A stretch of DNA of 37,209 nucleotides, from positions 1 to 37,209 of the forward strand of contig JABMQW010000140.1 in assembly GCA_013203115.1 (NCBI GenBank), given 5' to 3'. Shown here piece after piece: positions 1 to 8,854 of this stretch (within the stretch, counting starts at the first letter, position 1; every line of letters begins with the position of its first letter). Under the pieces are notes generated by a model, which saw only the letters and a list, made by a program, of their open reading frames with translations, did no database searches and had not been told where the DNA came from. The DNA is from Fidelibacterota bacterium (lineage in GTDB: Bacteria > Fidelibacterota > Marinisomatia > Marinisomatales > TCS56). The position numbers and the translations under genes are program-made.

Positions 1-35
1 CGTCCGAATCTGACAAATCAATCACCCATTCCCAA

Positions 36-293
36 GTGAAAGCGAAGCAGCGTTTGATCTTAATTTCAGCTTCGGTTTTTCTGATTGGCCGGTCTTTAGA
101 CGGTTTGCGAGCTGGATTGCTGATTGCGCTGTTCTTTACTTTTTTCCCTGGGCAATTTGAATATTCGATTGGCTTCTTTTCAAAATTCTGGATTACCCCG
201 TTGATCATGTTTGCCTTTTGGAGTCTGGAAAAACGGCTGGAGCATGGCATTATATGTCTGGTAGAGATATTTTCGCTACCAGCAAGTGGTTAG
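36..293 (+). other. hydrophobic ORF (GTG start) of uncertain reality, possibly a chimeric fragment joined to the integrase remnant
   Basis: 85 aa open frame with two hydrophobic stretches; its 3' part overlaps the integrase-like frame; no family recognised. Confidence 0.25.
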
Positions 294-498
294 GACATAG
301 TAGGGTAAATGTTACTGAAAAACATTATGCTGGATTAATTCAGTCATTACAGGTGGAATATTCAAATAAATATGAAGCCACTCTAAATGCCAAGTTGCAA
401 TTAAGTTGCAATTTCCAGACAAAACCAGACCAATCCAGACTAATGCCTAAAAACAAAAAAACCTCAAATTCTCGACGAGAAATGAGGTCTATAGAGAG
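218..498 (+). pseudogene. C-terminal remnant of a tyrosine recombinase/phage-type integrase
   Basis: Frame encodes WHYMSGRDIFATSKWLGHSRVNVTEKHYAGLIQSLQVEYSN, matching the LGHS...T.KHY C-terminal box; catalytic core and Arg-His box absent; frame runs on into antisense tRNA. Confidence 0.7.
451..490 (-). terminator. Rho-independent terminator downstream of tRNA-Asp
   Basis: Minus strand reads ACCTCATTTCTCGTCGAGAATTTGAGGTTTTTTTGTTTTT: interrupted hairpin followed by a T-run. Confidence 0.75.
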
Positions 499-572
<74 letters not shown>

Positions 573-577
573 AAGTT

Positions 578-814
578 TTACTTAACCGCTTTATCGCGGT
601 ATATCAAGGCAAAAGGAATGATCACAACATAGCCCAGGAAAAGCATGGAAGGAGCAATTGTCAGACTCTGAAAACTGTTGACTTCGCCCAGAGCCATGAT
701 GATATAACCAAGGACTATGAAAATAATTCCGACGAGAAAAAGCAGGTAGTTCTTTGCGGTATAAGCCCAGCCTTCAAATAGATGCAGGCTTTCCTTGTGG
801 TTTTCCATGCTCAT
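578..814 (-). CDS. small two-TM membrane protein, DUF3098-like
   Basis: MSMENHKES...AKNYLLFLVGIIFIVLGYIIMALG...SLTIAPSMLFLGYVVIIPFALIYRDK; internal Met preferred over the ORF-track start at 853. Confidence 0.6.
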   Translation of the reverse strand: MSMENHKESLHLFEGWAYTAKNYLLFLVGIIFIVLGYIIMALGEVNSFQSLTIAPSMLFLGYVVIIPFALIYRDKAVK

Positions 815-936
815 AGCAGCCGCGAAAATACGCTGGACAGTCAGTACTAACAAAAGGAAAAATATTTATCATATACATCAGTATTATGCTTTGACTTATC
901 CGAATACAAACATTTAACTTCGCCCCCCGTAAAGCC

Positions 937-2007
937 ATGCAAAATATTCCGTTCATCAACTTTAAAAAGGCTTATTTGGGTATCATCCTACTTCTTCTGA
1001 TTACCAGTGTAATAACGTTCTATTGTTCGATCATTTTCTGGTCTCAGGATAATCCCTTTGACCGGATACGCGTAAAGGTGCCGGAGGGCGCTTCATTAAC
1101 ATCCATTTCCGGGCTATTGAAAGAAAAACAAATTATTAGCAACCAAAAAACATTTACCCTGGCTGCCAAGTTATTGGGACAGGAAAAAAATATACCCGCC
1201 GGTGTATTTACACTGTGGAATGCCAGTAATAATTATGGTATTTTACGTCAGTTAGTAAACGGTTCACCGACTAACAAGTCCATTACAATAATTGAAGGCT
1301 GGACAATTGCTGAAGTTGCTGACGAGGTGTCTGTTGCTTTAGGTTTGAATGGAGCTACTTTTAGCAGTTTATGTCACGATTCTGCTTTTATCAAATCATT
1401 GGCTATACCAGCGGTCAGCAGTTTGGAAGGGTTTCTTTTCCCGGAGACCTACAATTTTCTGGAGGGTCAGAATGAAAAGGAAATCATTACGCGACTTGTA
1501 GATCAGTATAAAAACCACTTTACCCGCGAGATGATGGGTATTGAGGAAAGAATTGGTTTAAGCGAATTGGAGATCATCACCATGGCTTCCATTATTGAAG
1601 GCGAAGCTATCTATGATGAAGAGCGACCAATCATTGCGGCGGTCTACTACAACCGGTTAAAGAAGCACATGCGGCTGCAGGCTGACCCCACTATACAATA
1701 TATAATCGAAGGCTCACCCCGGCGGTTGCTTAAAAGAGATCTGCAGATCAGATCGCCTTATAACACTTATCGTATTTATGGATTACCCATCGGACCAATC
1801 AACAGTCCGGGTCGTCAGTCCATATTAGCTGCATTATACCCGGCAGATGTTGGGTATTTGTATTTTGTTGCTAAGGGTGATGGCTATCATACTTTTTCCA
1901 ATACCCAAGCGGAACATAATCGGGCTAAGCGCAAATTTCAACAAGTTAGACGTAATGCAGCTCGTGAACGAAGAATGAAAATGCAGAATAAGACCGACGC
2001 AATATGA
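937..2007 (+). CDS. mltG: endolytic murein transglycosylase MltG (YceG-like)
   Basis: N-terminal TM; IITMASIIEGEA...ERPIIAAVYYNRL...LQADPTIQY...SPYNTY...GLPIGPINSPG...YLYFVAKGDGYHTFS are MltG signatures. Confidence 0.93.
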   Translation: MQNIPFINFKKAYLGIILLLLITSVITFYCSIIFWSQDNPFDRIRVKVPEGASLTSISGLLKEKQIISNQKTFTLAAKLLGQEKNIPAGVFTLWNASNNYGILRQLVNGSPTNKSITIIEGWTIAEVADEVSVALGLNGATFSSLCHDSAFIKSLAIPAVSSLEGFLFPETYNFLEGQNEKEIITRLVDQYKNHFTREMMGIEERIGLSELEIITMASIIEGEAIYDEERPIIAAVYYNRLKKHMRLQADPTIQYIIEGSPRRLLKRDLQIRSPYNTYRIYGLPIGPINSPGRQSILAALYPADVGYLYFVAKGDGYHTFSNTQAEHNRAKRKFQQVRRNAARERRMKMQNKTDAI

Positions 2008-4184
2008 GTTTGAGAAATTTAAATAAGATCCAGAAAACTGCCGTTGAATCAATCGATACACCGGTTCTGGTATTCGCAGGTGCCGGTAGTGGTAAAACAC
2101 GGGTTATAACTCAAAAAATCGCTTACCTTATTCAGCAGGGATTTTACCAACCCGAGGAAATTTTGGCAGTTACTTTTACCAACAAAGCAGCCAACGAAAT
2201 GAAAGAACGGGTTTGTAAACTGCTAAAACAGGATTCAGTTACTACAAATATTGGTACCTTTCATTCGATTTGTGCCCGTCTTTTAAGGCAGGAAATTAAA
2301 CGGCTTGGTTATACACAGGATTATGTTATTTATGATTCTATTGACCAACTTGCTTTGATAAAACTGGTTCTTGATGATATGAATATCTCCAAGGATTATC
2401 TCTTTCCGGGGAAGGTCCAAAATTATATCAGCGGATATAAAAATAAACTGCTTTTTCCTGAAGATGTGGCTGCAAAAGCAGGAAATAATTTAGTACGTAC
2501 TGTTGCGGAAGTATATGCGAATTACCAGAAGGAATTAAGGAAAAATAATGCAGTGGATTTTGATGATTTGTTGATTCTGCCATTGGTTTTATTTGAAAAT
2601 TATCCTGCGGTTTTAAAAAAATACCAGGAACGCTGGAAATATATCGTTGTTGATGAATATCAGGATACCAATCGGCCACAGTTTTTATTTGTGTCCAGAT
2701 TAGCTGAAAAGCATAACCATATTTGTGTAGTTGGTGATGATGATCAGTCTATTTATGGTTGGCGTGGTGCTGATATACGCAATATTCTTGATTTTGAAAA
2801 AGTATTTAAAGATTGTGTGGTCTTTAAACTGGAAAAAAATTATCGTTCCACACAGAAAATATTATCGGCTGCAACTGCTATCGTACAGAATAACGAGCAC
2901 CGGGCTCATAAGGAATTAGTATCAGTCCGGGGCGCTGGGGAAAAACTGGGCTTGATTGAAACTCAGGATGAGATGGAGGAAGCCGATGCCGTGGTCAACG
3001 CTATCGAGAAAGAAATAAAACTCAATAAACGCAAGTTTAGTGATTTTGCCATATTATACCGTACTAATGCTCAATCTCGCGCTTTGGAAGATAGTTTGAT
3101 GCAGATGGGAATCCCCTATGATATTGTTGGTGGTATTCGGTTCTACAAGCGTAAAGAAATCAAAGATTTTCTGGCCTACTTGAAATTGATAGTGAATCTG
3201 GAAGATACCGTTGCACTACGCCGTGTGATTAATTTCCCTCCGCGGGGTATCGGCAGTAAAACAATTGATAAATGTATTAAGCGGGCCGAAAAGGTGAATA
3301 AGCGGCTGTTTGATGTTCTGGCGGAACCCTCCGCCATCGATATTCGTGGAAAACAAGCCGATTCACTGTCAAGTTTCTTCCGGATTGTGTCTAAATACCA
3401 TGACTTGCTTGATAAATTGAATGTCAGTGAACTGGCTCAAACTTTAATTGAAGATACCGGATTTATTAAATATTATAAAGAGCAAAATACGCCTGAGGAT
3501 CGGGACAGAGTAGAAAACATCGAGGAATTACTCAAGGCGATCGACGTATTTACCCGGCGGAATTCCGAAAATAGCTTGCAGCGATTTATGGAAGAAGTCA
3601 CCCTGTTGACTGATATTGATAATTGGGATGAAAAGGTCAACCGGATAACATTAATGACAGCCCATTCCTCCAAGGGATTGGAATTTCCGGTTGTATTCAT
3701 CACCGGTATGGAGGAAGGATTGTTTCCGCACTTTAATTCTTTGAAGGAAGACGAGAATGTCGAAGAGGAACGTCGGCTATTCTACGTGGCTATTACCCGG
3801 GCTCAGAAACAAGTATATTTATTATACGCTAATGCTCGTCGGCGCATGGGATCGGACCAGGTCGTTGGATTGGTGTCCCGCTTTATTCATGAGATACCTG
3901 AGAATTACCTTACTAAAATACGTTTTACATCTGCCCTGACACGCAAAGTAGTTCGAACAGGCTGGGGTAATACCAAAACGGTGGTAAAACGTACCGTCAC
4001 CGTTTTTGATGATTTCAAAAAAGGTGATTATGTTGAACATGCCATTTTTGGAATTGGTAAAATTGAAGCTTTGAGTGGCAGCGGGGAAAACCAGCGTGTG
4101 GGGATTGTTTTTAAGGATGGTCAAAAGCGTAAACTGGTAGTAAAATTCGCCAAACTTAAAAAAATCCAGAATCCAAACTCTTGA
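2004..4184 (+). CDS. pcrA: UvrD/PcrA-type superfamily 1 DNA helicase
   Basis: GAGSGKT Walker A, VDEYQDTN, GDDDQSIYGWRGA, TAHSSKGLEF, EERRLFYVAITRA motifs; ATGA overlap with mltG. Confidence 0.95.
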   Translation: MSLRNLNKIQKTAVESIDTPVLVFAGAGSGKTRVITQKIAYLIQQGFYQPEEILAVTFTNKAANEMKERVCKLLKQDSVTTNIGTFHSICARLLRQEIKRLGYTQDYVIYDSIDQLALIKLVLDDMNISKDYLFPGKVQNYISGYKNKLLFPEDVAAKAGNNLVRTVAEVYANYQKELRKNNAVDFDDLLILPLVLFENYPAVLKKYQERWKYIVVDEYQDTNRPQFLFVSRLAEKHNHICVVGDDDQSIYGWRGADIRNILDFEKVFKDCVVFKLEKNYRSTQKILSAATAIVQNNEHRAHKELVSVRGAGEKLGLIETQDEMEEADAVVNAIEKEIKLNKRKFSDFAILYRTNAQSRALEDSLMQMGIPYDIVGGIRFYKRKEIKDFLAYLKLIVNLEDTVALRRVINFPPRGIGSKTIDKCIKRAEKVNKRLFDVLAEPSAIDIRGKQADSLSSFFRIVSKYHDLLDKLNVSELAQTLIEDTGFIKYYKEQNTPEDRDRVENIEELLKAIDVFTRRNSENSLQRFMEEVTLLTDIDNWDEKVNRITLMTAHSSKGLEFPVVFITGMEEGLFPHFNSLKEDENVEEERRLFYVAITRAQKQVYLLYANARRRMGSDQVVGLVSRFIHEIPENYLTKIRFTSALTRKVVRTGWGNTKTVVKRTVTVFDDFKKGDYVEHAIFGIGKIEALSGSGENQRVGIVFKDGQKRKLVVKFAKLKKIQNPNS

Positions 4185-4291
4185 TACCGGTCCGGATTCA
4201 ACCAACAATAGCAATAATTTATAATAAAAGTGTTTCTGGAGAAGCTGAAATATTGTAAATTAGGTGAGATTCAATATCAATAAGGTTAATT

Positions 4292-4729
4292 ATGAACTCG
4301 CCTCAAATAGATTTAAGAGCAATTATCAAGCAGGAAGGTTTACGCTATACCCAACAGCGTGAAGCGGTCTGGTTGGAATTACAATCTTCAGATAGTCATC
4401 GTGACGCAGAGAATATTTATTTTGCCTTACGGCAGAAAAGTATAAATATATCCAGAGCGACGGTTTATCGTACAATCGAAATCCTGGTTAAAAATAATCT
4501 CGTCCGTAAACTCGATTTAGGCGATGGTAAAAACCGCTATGAAAGTAAATGGGGTTTGACCCATCATGATCACCTGATCTGCACCAAATGCGGACGGATC
4601 GAGGAATTTTTCCATGAGGGCATAGAAGAAATGCAGAAGGAAATAGCAGCCCAATACAATTTTACTCTGACCAATCATGTCCACCAGTTAATTGGTTTGT
4701 GTGAAAACTGTCGCGCAGATGAAGCATAG
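4292..4729 (+). CDS. fur: Fur/PerR-family transcriptional regulator
   Basis: LRYTQQREAVWLEL, ISRATVYRTIEILVKNNLV, HHDHLICTKCGRIEEF, and C-terminal CENC. Confidence 0.92.
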   Translation: MNSPQIDLRAIIKQEGLRYTQQREAVWLELQSSDSHRDAENIYFALRQKSINISRATVYRTIEILVKNNLVRKLDLGDGKNRYESKWGLTHHDHLICTKCGRIEEFFHEGIEEMQKEIAAQYNFTLTNHVHQLIGLCENCRADEA

Positions 4730-4750
4730 TATTTTGAATAGTAATTCAAG

Positions 4751-4915
4751 ATGAACTGGCAATTGTTGGTAACGGCTATTATAATAATAGTGGCCGGTGT
4801 ATTAGTTATAAGAAATATATATAAACAAGTAATACCTGCTAAAAATTTTACCTGTAATGGTTGTAATGGCGACTGCGTTGAGACATCTACGGGAAAAATT
4901 AATATTCGGAGATGA
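4751..4915 (+). CDS. 54-aa single-TM Cys-rich protein, resembling FeoB-associated Cys-rich membrane proteins
   Basis: Manual translation MNWQLLVTAIIIIVAGVLVIRNIYKQVIPAKNFTCNGCNGDCVETSTGKINIRR; below the ORF-track cutoff; directly downstream of fur. Confidence 0.65.
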   Translation: MNWQLLVTAIIIIVAGVLVIRNIYKQVIPAKNFTCNGCNGDCVETSTGKINIRR

Positions 4916-4918
4916 TAT

Positions 4919-5398
4919 TTAATCCGTCAGCAGTTTTTGCATAATTATTGGTTTAGGTCCAGATTTGCCCTCCGTACTATAGCCCAGTTTATCATATAAT
5001 TGTTGGGCTGTTTGATTACCTCGATTTACATTTAAAGTAAGTTTTTCAAGCTTCAACTCACTGGCAATATTTTCTAAGTAATTAATAAGCTTTCGGGCAT
5101 ATCCCTGGCCACGATATTCCGGAGCAATGATTAAATGAAATATATGACCACGCAGTCGATCATCAGAGAATCGCAGACTGACATGTCCTATAATCAATTT
5201 GTTTTTTAACACTACACAGGAAAGCGTGTCAGAATCGGAGTAGAATTTTTTCTTCCAGTGTTTAAATTTGAACGGGTAGCGTGTTTTGGGTGATGTCAGG
5301 TTCAAATCCTTAGGATTACGAAACCAGTTTTTTAAACAGCCTTCCAACAGTCGGGCTTGTTCCGGATTTTTGTAATCTGCAATATGAATCTTTATCAT
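4919..5398 (-). CDS. GNAT-family N-acetyltransferase
   Basis: HLIIAPEYRGQGYARKLINYLENIA...LTLNVNRGNQTAQQLYDKLGY; start at MIKIHIADY preferred over 5470. Confidence 0.88.
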   Translation of the reverse strand: MIKIHIADYKNPEQARLLEGCLKNWFRNPKDLNLTSPKTRYPFKFKHWKKKFYSDSDTLSCVVLKNKLIIGHVSLRFSDDRLRGHIFHLIIAPEYRGQGYARKLINYLENIASELKLEKLTLNVNRGNQTAQQLYDKLGYSTEGKSGPKPIIMQKLLTD

Positions 5399-5500
5399 TT
5401 TTATACTAATTGATAGGCTGTAAAATAATACTAATGTCCAATATTTCTCAATGATCGCTCTGCTTGACATTGGTATCAGTTATTAGAAAATTCAAGCCTT

Positions 5501-6475
5501 ATGAAAACGATAACTACAATCGATAAGTTTATTGAAGGCGACCGAGTTCAAGGTTTTTATCTATGTGTGGAAAAGCACATACGACACAAGCGCAGCGGTG
5601 ATTTATATTTAGATTTATCATTGCGCGACCGAACTGGAGTTGTTGCGGCTAAGGTGTGGGACAAGGTCGAGGAATACAGTGCAAAATTTGAACAATCGGA
5701 GGCTGTAGCGGTATCGGGAATCATTGAAAGTTTTCAGGATCGTCTGCAACTAATAGTCAAAAAAATCAACCGGGCTACCATTCAACACTATGCCCGCTAT
5801 GGTTATGATCCGGCTTTGATTGTACCTGCCTCCGTTCACGATCCACAGGAAATGTGGGCTGCGATCGTTGCGCTGATTCGCAAAATCAAACATAAAGGTT
5901 TACGAAGATTGGTATCGCTCATCTATCGGGAGAATAAAGACCGATTGCTCATATTACCTGCTTCGATGATAATTCACCATGATTATCGCTCCGGTTTTCT
6001 GGAACATGTATTATCAATGGCTCAAATTGGTAAATTTTTGGCAACCCATTACCAAGTTGATGAAGATTTGTTGATGGCTGGTATTTTATTGCATGATATC
6101 GGGAAATTGCGCGAACTCAGCGGTGAATTTGAAAATCGCTACACTGATGAAGGCAATTTTATCGGTCACATAATTATCGGATATGATATTATTCGGGAAG
6201 CCCTTGGTGAAGTGGGAGGTTTTTCGGATGAATTGCGCTGGAAATTGAAACACATGCTGCTGGCCCATCAAGGCACGCTCGAATGGGGAAGCCCGAGAAG
6301 ACCGGCTTTTAAAGAAGCGCTATTACTGCATATGATTGATAATATGGATGCTAAATTCAATCTGATGGATAAGTTGCTGGAGGAGGATCAGAATGCTGGG
6401 AAATGGACTGATCTGAGGAATTATTTCCGTACTGCATTGTATAAGGGTAACGATGCCGCCGACCCAACTGGTTAA
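5501..6475 (+). CDS. OB-fold plus HD-domain 3'-5' exoribonuclease, YhaM-like
   Basis: N-terminal OB-like region (LYLDLSLRDRTGVVAAKVW) and HD domain (EHVLSMAQI...GILLHDIGKL...HMLLAHQG). Confidence 0.85.
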   Translation: MKTITTIDKFIEGDRVQGFYLCVEKHIRHKRSGDLYLDLSLRDRTGVVAAKVWDKVEEYSAKFEQSEAVAVSGIIESFQDRLQLIVKKINRATIQHYARYGYDPALIVPASVHDPQEMWAAIVALIRKIKHKGLRRLVSLIYRENKDRLLILPASMIIHHDYRSGFLEHVLSMAQIGKFLATHYQVDEDLLMAGILLHDIGKLRELSGEFENRYTDEGNFIGHIIIGYDIIREALGEVGGFSDELRWKLKHMLLAHQGTLEWGSPRRPAFKEALLLHMIDNMDAKFNLMDKLLEEDQNAGKWTDLRNYFRTALYKGNDAADPTG

Positions 6476-7001
6476 AGCATCCATTTTTACTGCTCTGGCA
6501 ATCGGTGCCGGATATGCATTATTACTTGTGCCCAATGTAGAATTGATTACCGCAATAGTATTCTGTGCCGGAGCCTGGTTGGGAATTGGCTGGGGTGTAC
6601 TGGTTGGTGCAATGGCGGAATTGATATTTTCAGTAATGCACCCACTGGGGTCCGGTTTGGCGTTTCCGCCCCTGTTGCTGACTCAGGTAATTGCCATGAG
6701 TCTGACCGGTTTGGTCGGCGGATTATTACGTCCCGTCTTGCTGAATTGGAAAAATTCCTTGTCAGGGAAAGTCGCCCTCGCTTTTATTGGTTTAATTCTT
6801 ACTTTTATCTATGATTCGCTGACGACTTTAAGCTTTCCGGTCAGTGCGGGCTTTGATTGGCCGCAGACGGTAGCTATTTATCTGTCCGGGCTTGGTTTTA
6901 CAATATTGCACCAGGTATCAAATGCGATCGTATTTGCTGTTGGAATACCCCACATAATTGGTACTACAGCCTTTAAGGAAGACAACAAGGTGGTAATTTA
7001 A
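6453..7001 (+). CDS. polytopic membrane protein, ECF transporter S-component-like
   Basis: 182 aa, multiple TMs; GAWLGIGWGVLVGAMAELIFSVMHPLGSG pattern typical of ECF substrate-binding subunits; overlaps the upstream CDS. Confidence 0.65.
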   Translation: MPPTQLVKASIFTALAIGAGYALLLVPNVELITAIVFCAGAWLGIGWGVLVGAMAELIFSVMHPLGSGLAFPPLLLTQVIAMSLTGLVGGLLRPVLLNWKNSLSGKVALAFIGLILTFIYDSLTTLSFPVSAGFDWPQTVAIYLSGLGFTILHQVSNAIVFAVGIPHIIGTTAFKEDNKVVI

Positions 7002-8668
7002 TGATATTACCCGGGCGCTTACTGGTTTTAGGATTCTGTTTTGTACTTTTATCGGCCGGATTCTCCCAAACCACTAATGATTTGCCCTTTGAGTGGAGTG
7101 GACAATATGGTTTACGCAGTATTAACGGGAATTTACTCTGGCATCGTGATTGGACTTCGGGACCCATATTATTTGATCGTTTGGTAGCCATCTATCCCTT
7201 GCGATTGGGTCCGGCGGTCGCCGATCGTTTCGCGGTCCATAGTATGGGTAATTTTCCGCAATTTTCACCGCCACCGGACAGCCTGCCAATTATTAGCCGG
7301 TTTAATTATCAGCGTGGTGATTTCAATTTTGATCAGTTGGAAGTAGAAGCTCGCTTCTCAGAACCAGGCAGCCAGGTTAATTTAATGGGCTTCAAGCGTA
7401 GTTATGCCGGCCAAATAGCCGAATTTATTTTACCTTCCGGTGTTGAGGTCCCGATGCAACAATCTTACCGGTTTGATTATCGTTCCAATGCTCAAAAAAA
7501 TGGGCAATTCGAATTATCATTGCTACGTCTATTATCCAATTCCGGTTTACCGGATTCGTCTGTCCGTGGTTATTACAATGATCAAATAACCGCTGGTGGA
7601 ATCCTGCTGCAAAAACCGTTTGGATCTGGGATATTGGACTTACACGCCAGTCAATTGCATTATAAACAAAATTCCGGTAAGCCTTCTAATGATACCACCT
7701 ATTCACAGAAACTGGTGCGCAGTTTTCTATCATCCCGTTATCGACGACCTTTGGAAAGCAACGCCGAATTATTATTGTTCTTTGCGGTAAACCAACAAGC
7801 CGCACCATCGATTCTCCGTACCTGGTATACCGTGTTAACCGGCTATGAGAATCAGTTACTAAAAGCAGCCGCGGGAGTATCGATCATTGATTTAGCGGTC
7901 TCCCCACATCTGAGAATTGATCTAATCCCCTCGCTCGCTGGTTTGAATGTTAATATGCATATCGCTTATTATAAAAGGAGAGTGCCTCGGGTATTTTTAT
8001 CCGAACAACTTGATAAATCCACCCAGTGGTTTAATGGTTGTTTCACGGTAATAAAGAGCAGTGACAATTTTGATATAACGCTCGAGACCGGAATTATCCA
8101 ATCACCGGATTATCATTATCTGAAAGAAGTTGCTGGTACTGATAATTTTATTACCCAACGATCATCAGCTTATCTATGGCATGGCATGACTCAGTTGGAT
8201 TGGCAAATCACCGATGAATGGCTTCTGGAATGTAATTACCGTCATACTGGCTATGATCAAGTTACCTTATCGGATGGAATCCGTGATCGAATAAACCTTG
8301 GGATTGAAGGTAAATTGAAGTTTATTTTAAAAGATCGTTTGGATTTGTATGCCCGATTGGATATTCAAGGTTGGTTGAATCGTGATCCCGCTTTCGGGTT
8401 TGATCCCTACCGCACTGTACCTTATTCCGGAATTGCAGATGCAGAGCCAATTAACAATCACTGGCCGATCAGCTTTCAGTTACGGGCAGTGATTACCACT
8501 GTAACGATTACTTATCAGATGGAGAATCTGGCTTACGAATTGTCACCCCTATTGGCACGGATTAACTCGTCCCTTTCACCCGATTCCCAAAAAATAACTG
8601 GTAACCGATTCTTTCCTGCAATGGGAAGTTTCATCCGGTTTGGCATTGAGTGGAATTTCGAGAAATGA
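7001..8668 (+). CDS. secreted protein, probable outer-membrane beta-barrel
   Basis: Signal peptide (LLVLGFCFVLLSAGFSQ), alternating hydrophobic strands, C-terminal aromatic-rich strand (FFPAMGSFIRFGIEWNFEK); starts at the stop of the ECF S-like gene. Confidence 0.6.
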   Translation: MILPGRLLVLGFCFVLLSAGFSQTTNDLPFEWSGQYGLRSINGNLLWHRDWTSGPILFDRLVAIYPLRLGPAVADRFAVHSMGNFPQFSPPPDSLPIISRFNYQRGDFNFDQLEVEARFSEPGSQVNLMGFKRSYAGQIAEFILPSGVEVPMQQSYRFDYRSNAQKNGQFELSLLRLLSNSGLPDSSVRGYYNDQITAGGILLQKPFGSGILDLHASQLHYKQNSGKPSNDTTYSQKLVRSFLSSRYRRPLESNAELLLFFAVNQQAAPSILRTWYTVLTGYENQLLKAAAGVSIIDLAVSPHLRIDLIPSLAGLNVNMHIAYYKRRVPRVFLSEQLDKSTQWFNGCFTVIKSSDNFDITLETGIIQSPDYHYLKEVAGTDNFITQRSSAYLWHGMTQLDWQITDEWLLECNYRHTGYDQVTLSDGIRDRINLGIEGKLKFILKDRLDLYARLDIQGWLNRDPAFGFDPYRTVPYSGIADAEPINNHWPISFQLRAVITTVTITYQMENLAYELSPLLARINSSLSPDSQKITGNRFFPAMGSFIRFGIEWNFEK

Positions 8669-8854
8669 GCGTCATATAAACAGCATGATTGGTACCGTTA
8701 AAATGTAAATTTTGTTTTTACCTGCGTTTGATTAATATCACAACCTTATTTAATAGGTGTAATTAATTTTTACCGCTGTCCGACCATTTTTAGAATACAA
8801 TTTTAACCAATTTTCCACCTTAAGGTTTTAAAAATAACAAATACGGAATTCAAT

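Noticed and set aside
871-936. Promoter for mltG (TTGACT at 891-896 with a weak -10 near 915)
   Set aside because: The -35 is good but the -10 is poor; not enough to call a promoter.
3822-4214. 130-aa minus-strand ORF opposite pcrA
   Set aside because: Fully antisense to a strongly supported helicase; no recognisable domain; likely a codon-bias shadow.
6976-7191. Minus-strand ORF and possible riboswitch near the ECF S-like gene
   Set aside because: ORF is antisense to overlapping coding genes, and there is no leader long enough for a riboswitch because the S-like gene overlaps the upstream CDS.
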